Assembly: GCA_964387775.1 (NCBI GenBank)
Contig: CAYLZO010000072.1
Coordinates: 1 to 20,922 of the forward strand
From: CAYLZO01 sp964387775
GTDB lineage: Bacteria > Chloroflexota > Anaerolineae > JAAYZQ01
Reading direction: 5' to 3'
Length of the DNA: 20,922 nucleotides
The position numbers and the translations under genes were made by a program. Numbering within the stretch: the stretch's first letter is position 1; every line of letters starts with the position of its first letter. Under the pieces are notes generated by a model. It made no database searches and was not told the origin of the DNA. It saw only the letters and a program-made list of their open reading frames with translations. This document shows, piece by piece, positions 1 to 7,887 of the stretch.

Positions 1-1434
1 GCCGAGGGGATCGAGATCGCCGACGAGTACGACATCGGCCCGGGGGTGGCCCGGCGCATCCTGGACGCGCGGACCGAGCTGGGCGGCGCGTTCACGTCGC
101 TCCAGCAGGTGGCCGACGTCAAGTACGTGGGGCCGGAGCGATTCACCGAACTGGTGCTGGCGCTGACCGGGACGCCCGAGCGGCCGGCGACGGCGCTCTA
201 CGAGGAGCTCCTGGCCGAGGTGGCAGCGCTGCGGGCAGCGGTGCGGGCGCTGGAGGCCGGGGGCGGCCCCCGCTACCGGGTGACGCTCCGCTCGCTGGCA
301 CCCCACGCCTACCTGGGCCAGCCGGTGACGCTCGTCGCCCGCGTGACGGGCACGGCGGACAGACGGCCCCAGATCAACCGGCCGGTCCAGTTTGCCACCA
401 CCTGGGGGCGGCTGCGGGCCCCGGGCGGGGATCACGTCGAGTTGGGCAGCAGCGTAACCGCCCGGACCGGCACCGACGGCACGGTCCGCGTGACGCTCCT
501 GCCGCCCACGTCCGAGACGCTGACCCAGGTGCAGCAGGCGGCGCTGGAAGCGATGCTGTGCCTGCTCGACCCCGAGGCCGGGACGCCCCGCGCCGCCGAA
601 ACGGGCCTGGTCGAATTGAGCCGCCACTACGACTGGGCGACCAACGTCCAGTTCCGGCGGGCGACGGACATCTACCTCCACGACTTTCGGCCCAAGCTGC
701 TCGACACGCTCAACCGTCACGACTATATGCAGGTCTGGCGCTTTTTCGAGTCGCTGGCGGTCGTCTACGTCCAGGACGCGGATTCCGGTGACGGCGCCAG
801 CACCCCGGTCGAGGGCTCGGCGGTGCTGAACGTGCGCTTTAGGGACTGGCTGGGGCCCTTCCTCCAAACGTACATGCAGCGCGCCACTCAGGCCAATGGG
901 CTGGGTACGGCCCTGACCCAGGTCATTCAGCGCGGCGGCGCCGCGACCCACGTCCTGAACGGCATCTACGACCAGGTCAACGGCTGGGTCGGCTCGCGGT
1001 ACGGCGCCATCGGCCAATACGTGGGCCGCAAGCTGGCGGCCGACACGCTGCACCAGGTCTTGGACGAAGGGCTGGCCGACCTGCCCCTCAATCTGCGTCG
1101 CAACCTGGCGCCCGCCCTGAAACGGGCCTCGAACACGGTCAAGGCCAGCGGCATCACCATTCTGGAGAGCCTCAGCCAGACCCAGGCCACCGTCGAGCAG
1201 GAGGTCGGCGCCGAGATGGGCCAGCAGATGGAGTCGGTTCGCACCCAACTCAGCGCCCTGGGCACGAACGTGACCGCCCTGTTCGACGAGATGAGCCTGG
1301 ACCCAGTCATCCCCCTCCAGATCCTGAATCCGCCCAGTGGCGTCGAGCCGATCATCATCGGCGAGTACTGGGGCGGCGGCCTCTTTTTACCGCCCATCGC
1401 GCCGCCCATCGTCCCGCCCATCGTCGAGCCGTAG
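1..1434 (+). CDS. Helix-hairpin-helix / Ig-like / coiled-coil protein of unknown function, 5' partial
   Basis: The reading frame is open from base 1, so the N-terminus lies outside the window; the GTG at 46 is unlikely to be the true start. The first ~50 residues form two helix-hairpin-helix-like motifs (DIGPGVARRIL, then VADVKYVGPERF), as in ComEA-type DNA-binding or protein-contact domains. A short helical segment (ALYEELLAEVAALRAAVRALEA) follows, then a beta-rich Ig-like stretch (YLGQPVTLVARV to TDGTVRVTLLPP). Next come a helical region rich in Tyr/Trp/Arg and a predicted coiled coil (SQTQATVEQEVGAEMGQQMESVRTQL). The end is a Pro-rich repeat (PPIAPPIVPPIVEP). No catalytic motif or membrane segment is visible. 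The next gene starts 14 bases after the stop, so the two are probably co-transcribed. The architecture suggests a structural or surface-assembly role, but that is inference. Confidence 0.7.
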   Translation, partial: AEGIEIADEYDIGPGVARRILDARTELGGAFTSLQQVADVKYVGPERFTELVLALTGTPERPATALYEELLAEVAALRAAVRALEAGGGPRYRVTLRSLAPHAYLGQPVTLVARVTGTADRRPQINRPVQFATTWGRLRAPGGDHVELGSSVTARTGTDGTVRVTLLPPTSETLTQVQQAALEAMLCLLDPEAGTPRAAETGLVELSRHYDWATNVQFRRATDIYLHDFRPKLLDTLNRHDYMQVWRFFESLAVVYVQDADSGDGASTPVEGSAVLNVRFRDWLGPFLQTYMQRATQANGLGTALTQVIQRGGAATHVLNGIYDQVNGWVGSRYGAIGQYVGRKLAADTLHQVLDEGLADLPLNLRRNLAPALKRASNTVKASGITILESLSQTQATVEQEVGAEMGQQMESVRTQLSALGTNVTALFDEMSLDPVIPLQILNPPSGVEPIIIGEYWGGGLFLPPIAPPIVPPIVEP

Positions 1435-1448
1435 GGGCCGCCAGCACG

Positions 1449-3194
1449 ATGCACGCCATCAACCTGAGCAATCAAACCTATATCCTCGATGCCAGCAAAA
1501 AGGTGCCCGGCGAGGACCCCGAGCTGTACCGCCACACCTTGAACTTTAGCTTTGACGCGAACGGGCTGGCCGACGGGATCAAGATCGTGGAGGCCCCCCT
1601 CAGCGGCCGATTTGCGGGCCACGAGTACGACCTGCCGGCCGGCACCCTGAGCGGCCTGGGCAGCGCCGTCGCCGTGACGCTGCCCTCGCCCCGGCGCGTG
1701 CGGCGCATCAACGTGCAGAACACGGCCTTTGGCGACGATCCGCGCAAGATCGAGCTGTACCGCGTGGACGTCAAAACCCTGGCCGAGGCGCCGACGCTGA
1801 CGGTGGACGACGACACGGACCTCGGCGACGACTTCTCCGACGTCCGCTTTGCCCTCATGCGCCAGGGCGGCAAGAGCCTCGGCACCTCGCAGGTGCTGCG
1901 GGTGCAGGTGCGCAGCGAGCCCGCCAGCCCGCGCCTGGGTGTGGCCGTGGGCGGCGACCTGGCCGAGGTGGTCTATTTCTGGCAGGGGACTGACGAGATC
2001 GAGGGCGCCGATCTGGCGGGCACCCTCGGCCGCTTTCTCAACCGGCACCTGGCCGCCCTGGCCGAGGCGGGGGCGCCCAAACCGGCCGAGATCGACGTGA
2101 CCCTGGTCCTGGAATCGCGGGCGCCCTGCCGGGTGACCCTTGACACGTTGCGCGTGGAGTACCGGCTGGTGACGAACACCTGGACGGACAGCCTGCCCCA
2201 GCGCGACGCCGAGAAATGGGTGCTGCGCTTCCCCGGCGACCGGTTGGACAGCCGGTCGCTGGAGATTGCCCTGCCGGCCGGCGCGACGGTCCAGGCGGCC
2301 ACCCTCCGGGCCGTCGAGAGCCAGGCCCAGGCCCCGCTCCAGGCCGCGGACGGTGGGGAGAACGGGCCGTCGGCCCTCGCCAATCCGTCGCCTACCGAAA
2401 AGACGGGCCTGCACGTGGCGGCCGGCCGCTGGATCGCCCAGACGATTGAACCGGGTCAGGCGCTGACGGCCAGCCGCCTGGTGCTCGGCCTCCTGCCCCT
2501 GGTCGAGGGCACCGAGCTGACCGTCGCCCTCCAGGCATCGTGGAACGACCAGCCGTCGGGGGGCGACCTGGCGGCGGGCACGCTGGTGCTGGGCCAGCCC
2601 GGCCGGGCGGTGTGGGCCACGCTGGCCCTGCCCGAGCCGATCACGCTCAACACAGGGGCCTACTGGCTGATGCTGACGGCGAGCCAGGGCCAGGCCCTCT
2701 GGCTGGCCAAGACCGGCGCCGGGACGGCCAAGCTGTGGCGGCGCGCCGACGCCAAGCGCCCCTGGACCCGGATCGGCGACCTGAGCGGCCACCAACTCCT
2801 CTACCAATTGCTCTCGCCCCGGCCCGCCCCGGCCCAAGTCGCCGGCGGAAGCCCATCCCCGCCAGCCGAGAGCAGTTGCCGTTTGACGGCCGGCACACAG
2901 ACCGTCTCGCCCGCCAGCCGCGACGGCGACACAGTCCACTACGACCTGGCCCCGGCGCTGAATGCCTACCTGGTCGCCGCCCGGGCCAAAGCCCAGACCG
3001 TCGCCGAACTGCTGCCCGAGGCTGAACCGGAACCCATCCCCGAGGTCGAACCCGAGCCGATGCCGGCCACCGGTGGCACAGCCGTCGTGGAAGCCATCGA
3101 GTTGACGCCCATCCCCCTGACCTTTGCCGCGTTGGGCCTCAAGCAGGCGAGCGTATTCCCGCCCCGCATCGAGTACACAATTTCAGCCAGTTGA
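1449..3194 (+). CDS. Beta-rich 581-residue protein of unknown function
   Basis: A long ORF with the same codon bias as its neighbours, starting at ATG 14 bases after the preceding gene. No signal peptide or transmembrane segment is evident. The N-terminal half alternates short beta strands with acidic loops (LTVDDDTDLGDDFSDV). Around residues 310-450 there is a jelly-roll-like domain (QTIEPGQALTASRLVLGL, then LNTGAYWLMLTASQ). This resembles the accessory beta-sandwich modules that recur in secreted or phage-tail-like proteins. Near residue 530 an acidic Pro/Glu linker (EPEPIPEVEPEPMP) precedes a short C-terminal segment. Its 3' end overlaps by 56 bases the convergent remnant on the other strand. 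I do not recognise a family; a carbohydrate- or surface-binding partner of the upstream protein is a guess from the fold pattern. Confidence 0.7.
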   Translation: MHAINLSNQTYILDASKKVPGEDPELYRHTLNFSFDANGLADGIKIVEAPLSGRFAGHEYDLPAGTLSGLGSAVAVTLPSPRRVRRINVQNTAFGDDPRKIELYRVDVKTLAEAPTLTVDDDTDLGDDFSDVRFALMRQGGKSLGTSQVLRVQVRSEPASPRLGVAVGGDLAEVVYFWQGTDEIEGADLAGTLGRFLNRHLAALAEAGAPKPAEIDVTLVLESRAPCRVTLDTLRVEYRLVTNTWTDSLPQRDAEKWVLRFPGDRLDSRSLEIALPAGATVQAATLRAVESQAQAPLQAADGGENGPSALANPSPTEKTGLHVAAGRWIAQTIEPGQALTASRLVLGLLPLVEGTELTVALQASWNDQPSGGDLAAGTLVLGQPGRAVWATLALPEPITLNTGAYWLMLTASQGQALWLAKTGAGTAKLWRRADAKRPWTRIGDLSGHQLLYQLLSPRPAPAQVAGGSPSPPAESSCRLTAGTQTVSPASRDGDTVHYDLAPALNAYLVAARAKAQTVAELLPEAEPEPIPEVEPEPMPATGGTAVVEAIELTPIPLTFAALGLKQASVFPPRIEYTISAS

Positions 3195-3750
3195 CGCCCT
3201 GAAAATCAGCCCGTCGCCCAAGGCCCAAAATCTTCCGCGCCTCGTCGGGCGTGGCGACGGGCCGGCCTACCTCGGCGGCAAGGCGGGCCACGCGGGCGAC
3301 GAGCTGCTCGTTGGTCGCCAGCTCGCCTTTGCGGTAGTAAAGATTGTCCTCCAGGCCGACGCGGACGTGGCCGCCCATGACGATGGCCAGCACGGCCAGG
3401 GGCAACTGCCAGCGGCCCACGGCCGCCACGGTCCAGGTCGCGCCGGGCGGGATCGACTCGCTCAGAAAAAGCAGGTTCTTGGGCGTGGCCGGGAGCGAGC
3501 CGCGACTGCCCAGCACAAAATCAAAGTGGAGCGGCGGTTCGGCCAGCCCCTCGTCGGCCAGGGCCAGCGCATTGGCGATCATGCCCACCTCAAAAATCTC
3601 CATTTCGGGCTTGGTGCCCGCCTCGCGCATGGCAGCGGCCAGGTACTCGATGCCGGCAAACGAGTTGGCGTACACCCGGTAGGGAAAGCTCATCGAGCCG
3701 GTGGTCAGCGAGGCCATCTCGGGCCGGATGCGGCGCACGGCGGCGTGCAA
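3139..3750 (-). pseudogene. 5'-truncated beta-keto acid cleavage enzyme (BKACE/DUF849, Kce-like) remnant
   Basis: The encoded peptide matches the C-terminal two thirds of the BKACE family (3-keto-5-aminohexanoate cleavage enzyme and relatives). These zinc enzymes cleave beta-keto acids with acetyl-CoA. Family hallmarks visible are RPEMASLTTGSM, PPLHFDFVLG, GATWTVAAVGRWQLP, GGHVRVGLEDNLYY and the closing ATPDEARKILGL. Family members run to roughly 270-300 residues; this frame gives 203, and homology begins only about two residues before its TTG codon at 3750. The N-terminal TIM-barrel strands and first metal-ligand segment are absent. Upstream the frame stays open to a stop near 3832-3834 but the residues are not family-like. 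After ILGL the frame reads on about 25 residues into the convergent gene, so the normal stop may also be lost. It is best read as a decayed fragment or a breakpoint, not an active enzyme. Confidence 0.75.
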
Positions 3751-3800
3751 CCCTATCCCCAGAATGGCGTATAGGGGGCCAATGATAACAAACCCCGATG

Positions 3801-3822
3801 CTCTGCCCTCAAGTGGGCAGAG
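3801..3822 (+). promoter_or_regulatory. Perfect inverted repeat upstream of the DUF4870 gene
   Basis: Arms CTCTGCCC and GGGCAGAG (8 bp, perfect) flank the 6-base loop TCAAGT. The element lies 26 bases upstream of the ATG at 3849 and just before the ribosome binding site AGAGGAGG. No T-run follows, so it is not a typical terminator. It could be an operator or a leader hairpin. Confidence 0.4.
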
Positions 3823-3848
3823 GCGGCGAGATTAGAGGAGGTGTTGAG

Positions 3849-4400
3849 ATGTCAGACTTTGAAGACAAAGTGGAAAAGCCCTTGCACAAAGAAGCGGAAG
3901 TAAAAGCATTGACGCCGCGCCCCCGCCTGGGGCTGACGCGCGAAGAGATGAACTGGGCCGCCGTGGCCCACGCCAGCATTTTGGTCACGTTGTTGCTCGG
4001 CCTAAGCACCGGCGGTCTGGCTGCCATCTTTGGCCTGGCCATCCCGGCCATCATCTGGGCCGTCTATCGCGACAAATCGGCCTACGTCGCCGACCAGGCC
4101 CGGCAAGCGACCATCTTTCAGTTGGCCGGCATCGTCGCCCTCTTGGTCCTGACCCTGGGTGGCGCCATGCTCGTCGTGGTCGGTTGGGCAGTCACCGCGG
4201 TGCTGCTCGTCATCCTCGTCGGCCTGCTCCTGGTGCCGGTGATGATCCTGCTCACGGTGCTATGGCCGATAGCGATCCTGGTGCTGCCCATCACCCAGGT
4301 GGTCTATGGCTGCTACGCCGCCGCCGAGGCCTACAACGGCCGGCCCTTCCGCTACCGCTGGACCACCGACCTCATCGACCGCTACGAGTCCCAGATCTAG
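3849..4400 (+). CDS. DUF4870-family small integral membrane protein
   Basis: I chose the ATG at 3849 (183 residues) because AGAGGAGG sits a few bases upstream; an in-frame ATG at 3798 lacks such a site. A charged cytoplasmic N-terminus (~35 residues, MSDFEDKVEKPLHKEAEVKAL) leads into the family motif region EEMNWAAVAHASILVTLLLG. Three or four hydrophobic helices follow, with the typical YRDKSAYVADQARQATIFQ loop after the first hydrophobic region. A long hydrophobic stretch and a short polar tail (YNGRPFRYRWTTDLIDRYESQI) complete it. The family is widespread, Tic20-like in pattern, and has no established biochemical activity. The gene stands alone, between an inverted repeat upstream and a strong terminator downstream. 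Confidence 0.85.
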   Translation: MSDFEDKVEKPLHKEAEVKALTPRPRLGLTREEMNWAAVAHASILVTLLLGLSTGGLAAIFGLAIPAIIWAVYRDKSAYVADQARQATIFQLAGIVALLVLTLGGAMLVVVGWAVTAVLLVILVGLLLVPVMILLTVLWPIAILVLPITQVVYGCYAAAEAYNGRPFRYRWTTDLIDRYESQI

Positions 4401-4447
4401 CGCCATCTATCCGGGGCGCTCTGGTTCACGCCTGAGCCTCCATGCCG

Positions 4448-4492
4448 CAGCGGCCCTTCGTCCCAGGGGGAGACGAGGGGCCGCTGTGTTTT
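4448..4492 (+). terminator. Rho-independent terminator after the DUF4870 gene
   Basis: A 17-base stem pairs 4448-4464 with 4470-4486 around a 5-base loop, with only two G-U type mismatches, followed by TGTTTT. It begins 47 bases after the stop codon. On the opposite strand no T-run follows the hairpin, so it probably does not serve the convergent lgt gene. Confidence 0.8.
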
Positions 4493-4506
4493 GTCCGGGC
4501 ACCGGC

Positions 4507-5385
4507 CTATTCGGAATTTACCGCCGCCTCCTCGGTTTCCCGATCCCAAAAGCGGTGCCGCAAAAAGAGGGCAACCAACCCGGCGGCGACGAAAAAGATG
4601 GCGATCCACTGCGCCGCCGCCAGCTCGCCGACCGTCCAGGCGTCGGGGCGGAACATCTCGACGAAGAAACGGCCCAGCGGGTAAAGGACGAGGTAGCCGA
4701 GCATCACGTCGCCATTGCGCAACTTGTCGGGCATACGGGCGTGGACGGTGTACAGAAGCACAAAGACGGCCAGGCTCCATAGCGACTCGTAGAGGAAAGT
4801 GGGGTGAAAGAGCGTATCATAGTCGGTGCCGCGGGGCAGAGGCTGGTGCGGCAGACCGGGGTTTATCTTGATGCCGTACCAGCTCGATCCGGTCGGCGGC
4901 CCGTAGAGTTCCTGGTTGATAAAGTTGCCCCACCGCCCCACGAACTGGCCAAAGGCCAAGCCGGGAGCGCCGAGGTCGAGCCAGACGAGGGGATTCAGCT
5001 TGTTCCACCAGGCATAGACCGCCACGCCCAGGATGCCGCCCACGATGGCGCCATAGATGCCCAACCCCTGAAAGCCCCCCGTCTTCCAGACGGCGAATGC
5101 CTCCAGAAAGTGGTCCTTGTAGTAGGGCCAGCCGCAGGGAAAGGTGGCGTCGGGCGGGCAGCCTGCCGGGGTCGAAAAGACGTGGTAGAGCCGGGCGCCG
5201 AGGATGGCCATGATCACGGCCACTATCAGCCCCCCCCACACGTGGTCCGGATCGTGCCCTCGCTTGCGGGCCAGCCGGGTGGCAAGATAGGCCCCCAGGG
5301 CAACCCCGGTCATGATTAGCACGCCGTACCAGCGCACCTGAAAAGGACCTATCTCGACGATGACGGGTGGTATCGGATTCATCAT
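4507..5385 (-). CDS. lgt: Prolipoprotein diacylglyceryl transferase
   Basis: Lgt transfers a diacylglyceryl group from phosphatidylglycerol to the lipobox cysteine of prolipoproteins at the cytoplasmic membrane, the first step of lipoprotein maturation. The 292-residue product is normal in length and polytopic. The family signature GRWGNFINQELYG is at residues 150-162, with LGARLYHVF at 62-70, HPTFLYES at 194-201 and GRFFVEMFRPD at 238-248. These carry the conserved Arg, Asn, Glu and His residues. A Cys-containing, Pro-rich insertion (residues 73-90) sits in the extracytoplasmic loop after the ARLYH motif. Two ATG codons are adjacent (5385 and 5382), preceded by GGAG; I use the first. The gene diverges from the Crp/Fnr regulator across a short promoter region. 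Confidence 0.95.
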   Translation of the reverse strand: MMNPIPPVIVEIGPFQVRWYGVLIMTGVALGAYLATRLARKRGHDPDHVWGGLIVAVIMAILGARLYHVFSTPAGCPPDATFPCGWPYYKDHFLEAFAVWKTGGFQGLGIYGAIVGGILGVAVYAWWNKLNPLVWLDLGAPGLAFGQFVGRWGNFINQELYGPPTGSSWYGIKINPGLPHQPLPRGTDYDTLFHPTFLYESLWSLAVFVLLYTVHARMPDKLRNGDVMLGYLVLYPLGRFFVEMFRPDAWTVGELAAAQWIAIFFVAAGLVALFLRHRFWDRETEEAAVNSE

Positions 5386-5413
5386 ATTTTCTCTGCTCCA
5401 TGCCCTAGAATTC

Positions 5414-5442
5414 TTTGTATTATATCACAGATGGGGTATAAT
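5414..5442 (+). promoter_or_regulatory. Candidate promoter of the Crp/Fnr-family regulator
   Basis: A perfect -10 hexamer TATAAT is at 5437-5442, about 50 bases before the GTG start at 5493. The -35 is poor (TTTGTA at 5414-5419 with 17-base spacing), which would suit an activator-dependent or weak promoter. It overlaps the divergent lgt promoter. Confidence 0.5.
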
Positions 5443-5447
5443 CCGAA
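5419..5447 (-). promoter_or_regulatory. Candidate lgt promoter
   Basis: On the minus strand TATAAT is at 5424-5419, with TTCGGA 17 bases upstream at 5447-5442 as a weak -35. It lies about 35 bases before the lgt start. It interleaves with a plus-strand TATAAT at 5437-5442, so the two divergent promoters physically overlap. Confidence 0.5.
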
Positions 5448-5492
5448 CTGGCAAGAGCGGCAGTGCACGTTGCGTGGCACGAGGAGGAAAGC

Positions 5493-6170
5493 GTGACCGA
5501 AAAGTTTGACAAAGTCGGTTATCTACGCATGGTAGATATCTTTCGGGATCTGAGCGAACACGAGATCGAGGAAATCGACCGGGCGACGACGGTTACGTCG
5601 TCCCGCCGGGGCAAGATCCTCTATATGCCCGAGGATACCAGCGAGGTCCTCTTTCTGCTCAAGCAGGGCGAGGTTCAACTCTATCGCATCTCGCCCGACG
5701 GCAAGAAGCTGGTCATCGCCACCCTGGAACCCGGAGCCATTTTTGGCGAGATGGCCCTCATCGGCCAGGGGATGCACAACACCTTTGCCGAAGCAACCGA
5801 GGATTCGGTCATCTGTGTGATGAGCCGCGACGACGTGGAACGCCTGCTGATGACCAAGCCCCGGGTCGCCCTGCGCATCTTTGAGGTGCTGGGCGAGCGG
5901 CTCAAGGAAGCCGAATCACGCCAGGAAGAGATCGCGTTCAAGGGCATTCCCGCCCGGCTGGCCTCTCTGCTCTTGCAGTTGTCAGAGCGGGAGGACAGCA
6001 ACGTCATCACCGGCTTGACCCACCAGGACTTGGGCGAGCAGGTGGGCACCTACCGCGAGACTACGACCCAGACCCTCAACACTTTCAAGTCCGAAGGGCT
6101 GATCGACATCGGCCGCAAGCGCATCACCATCCTCGACCGCGAGGGCCTGGCGCGCATCGCCGAATCATGA
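5493..6170 (+). CDS. Crp/Fnr-family transcriptional regulator
   Basis: A 225-residue regulator if it starts at the GTG at 5493, which has GAGGAGG five bases upstream; an earlier in-frame GTG at 5463 has no such site. Residues ~10-125 form a cyclic-nucleotide-type beta roll (EVLFLLKQGEVQLYRISPDGKKLVIATLEPGAIFGEMALI). The long dimerisation helix follows (RVALRIFEVLGERLKEAESR). The C-terminal winged helix has the recognition-helix pattern GTYRETTTQTLNTFKSEGLI. The cAMP phosphate-binding Arg-Ser of Escherichia coli CRP is replaced here (GQGMHNTFAEA), so cAMP is probably not the ligand. No cysteine cluster for an iron-sulfur centre is present. The signal is therefore unknown. The gene is monocistronic, with a hairpin terminator behind it. 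Confidence 0.9.
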   Translation: MTEKFDKVGYLRMVDIFRDLSEHEIEEIDRATTVTSSRRGKILYMPEDTSEVLFLLKQGEVQLYRISPDGKKLVIATLEPGAIFGEMALIGQGMHNTFAEATEDSVICVMSRDDVERLLMTKPRVALRIFEVLGERLKEAESRQEEIAFKGIPARLASLLLQLSEREDSNVITGLTHQDLGEQVGTYRETTTQTLNTFKSEGLIDIGRKRITILDREGLARIAES

Positions 6171-6207
6171 GGGGGCTCTGCCGGTCGAACCGCCACCGAT
6201 ACAAAGA

Positions 6208-6240
6208 GACCCCTGGCCTGGGCCAGGGGCCTTCTGTTTG
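6208..6240. terminator. Terminator hairpin between the converging Crp/Fnr and degV genes
   Basis: CCCCTGGCC (6210-6218) and GGCCAGGGG (6221-6229) form a strong GC stem with a very small loop. It is followed on the plus strand by CCTTCTGTTT. On the minus strand TCTCTTTGT follows, so it may terminate both convergent genes. Confidence 0.7.
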
Positions 6241-6255
6241 CCGAATCTGAGGCAA

Positions 6256-7095
6256 TCAAGCGTAGGCGGCCACTCCGATGACGCCCGGCCCCGTGTGGGT
6301 ACCGATGACGGGACCGAGGTCAGAGATGTACAGCTCGCCGCAGCCGAGCCTGTCCATGAGTTCCTGGCCAAAAGCCCGGGCCTCGTCCGGCACCAGGGCG
6401 TGGGTCAGCGTGGCCTTTGCCAGCGGCGCTCTGCCGTCCAGCTTTTCCTCGATCAGGTCCAGCATCCGGGCCAGGGCCTTGCGTTTGGATCGCACCTGCT
6501 CACACGGCTCGATGGCCCCATCCTGGAGGATCAAGATCGGCTTGACCTTGAGCAAGGTGCCGAGAAAGGCCTTGGCGTTGCCGATGCGGCCGCCCTTGGC
6601 CAGGTACTCGAGCGTATCCACCACAAAGAGGACGTAGATCTTTTCCTTGATTTCCTCAATCAGGGCCTCAACGTCCTGGCGGCTGGCCCCCGACTCGATG
6701 GCCTGGATGGCCGCCTCGACCATCAAGTAGAGGCCGACCGCGGCGGAACGCGAGTCGATGACCGAAATCCCGGCCTCGGGCAGCATCTCTTTGGCCGCCA
6801 TGGCCGAACTCCACGTGCCGCTCAGCTTCTGGGAGATGGTCAAGGTTACAACCTCGTGGCCGGCCCCGGTCAACTCCTGAAACACGGTGTGAAAATCGCC
6901 GACGGAGGGCTGGGACGTTGTGGGCAGCTCCGGCGCCTGGGCCAGGCGGCGGTAGAATTCCTCGTTGGAGAGCTCCACGCCCTCACGAAATGCCCTGCGG
7001 CCAAAGTGCACGTACAGGGGAACGACGCGAATGTCGTGCTTTTCCACCAGGGAATCGGGCAAGTAGGCGGTCGAATCGGTAACGAGCTTGATCAT
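6256..7095 (-). CDS. DegV-family fatty-acid-binding protein
   Basis: At 279 residues it is the usual DegV length. DegV/FakB-type proteins bind a long-chain fatty acid and, where a FakA kinase exists, present it for phosphorylation so exogenous fatty acids can enter phospholipid synthesis. Family hallmarks are VTDSTAYLP at the N-terminus, PTTSQPS (residues 58-64) and KLSGTWSSA (90-98), whose hydroxyl residues bind the carboxylate. YLAKGGRIG (165-172) and the closing GTHTGPGVIGVA are also present. ATG at 7095 is the clear start. The HTH regulator upstream ends 29 bases before it on the same strand, so the two are probably one transcript. No FakA homologue lies in the window, so the kinase partner is not shown. 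Confidence 0.92.
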   Translation of the reverse strand: MIKLVTDSTAYLPDSLVEKHDIRVVPLYVHFGRRAFREGVELSNEEFYRRLAQAPELPTTSQPSVGDFHTVFQELTGAGHEVVTLTISQKLSGTWSSAMAAKEMLPEAGISVIDSRSAAVGLYLMVEAAIQAIESGASRQDVEALIEEIKEKIYVLFVVDTLEYLAKGGRIGNAKAFLGTLLKVKPILILQDGAIEPCEQVRSKRKALARMLDLIEEKLDGRAPLAKATLTHALVPDEARAFGQELMDRLGCGELYISDLGPVIGTHTGPGVIGVAAYA

Positions 7096-7124
7096 GGCAC
7101 TCCTATCTCCACGCTGTGATCGAG

Positions 7125-7841
7125 TCAGTCGAGGGCGTCCAGGGCCTCTTCCAGAAACTGTACCAGGGCGGAACGAGCCTCGGCGTTAAGCTTGGGCAGG
7201 CTGGCCTGGTAGTGACGGGCATGGTCCAACAACCGCTGGGTGAGAGAAGGCTCGGTGTCGTCGTCGGCGGTGAGGGTGACGCCGACGCTGAGGCCGGCCA
7301 GGGCCTCCAGCCCGCCGTCGTCGGCCCGGAGGGCGGCCAAGGCGCGGAAGGGGTTGAGGGCACCAGCCCGCGCCCGGACACGCCGCATGTTCAGCAAGAG
7401 GGCGCCGATCATCTCGGTGCAATAATCCAGCGGGGCAGAGGCATCGGGCAGGCGGGCCAACAATTCGTTCAACGTGTCGCGATAGTCTGCCTCGCGGGCC
7501 TCACGCAGCTTGTCCAGGACCCGTTCGCGGACGCCGGGCCAATCCTCGCCCAAGGCAAGCGCATCGGGGACCGGCGACAGGATCTGCTCCCCCTGGGAGG
7601 TGGGGGAGAAGACGATCATCGAGCGCCCGGGACCCGAATGGTCCGCCGCCAGGGCATAGCTCGAAGAAACCACGCCCTTTTTCTCCAGGACCTTCATCAT
7701 GTCGTAGGCCGAAAAGCGGCTGACGCCCAGCCGTTCGGCGACGTCGCTGTAGTGAACAGGGCGTCTTCGCTCGCGGTAGAGATCGCGGAGTTTGTCCAAA
7801 AAAGCACGCTGCCTCGGAGTAAGCTTTGGGATCCGTCCCAT
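7125..7841 (-). CDS. Winged-helix DNA-binding regulator, upstream partner of degV
   Basis: I place the start at ATG 7841 (238 residues): AAGGGGG lies just upstream, and an earlier in-frame ATG at 7916 overlaps the -35 box of a strong promoter and cannot be on its transcript. Residues 1-65 form a helix-turn-helix of the LexA/MarR/DtxR style (LTPRQRAFLDKLRDLY, then HYSDVAERLGVSRFSAYDMMKVLEKKGVV). The remaining ~170 residues are mostly helical and leucine-rich, with no recognised ligand domain. Position directly ahead of degV suggests it may control that gene and itself, perhaps responding to an acyl ligand; this is inference. The family is not one I can name precisely. Confidence 0.8.
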   Translation of the reverse strand: MGRIPKLTPRQRAFLDKLRDLYRERRRPVHYSDVAERLGVSRFSAYDMMKVLEKKGVVSSSYALAADHSGPGRSMIVFSPTSQGEQILSPVPDALALGEDWPGVRERVLDKLREAREADYRDTLNELLARLPDASAPLDYCTEMIGALLLNMRRVRARAGALNPFRALAALRADDGGLEALAGLSVGVTLTADDDTEPSLTQRLLDHARHYQASLPKLNAEARSALVQFLEEALDALD

Positions 7842-7887
7842 CTTTTCCCCCTTGTCGGTCCCCCAAAAAACCAAAATTTCCTTCCCG

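Noticed and set aside
966..2939. 657-residue minus-strand reading frame opposite the two left-edge genes
   Set aside because: Low-complexity Gly/Arg/Gln-rich translation with no motifs, antisense to better frames; an artefact of high GC content.
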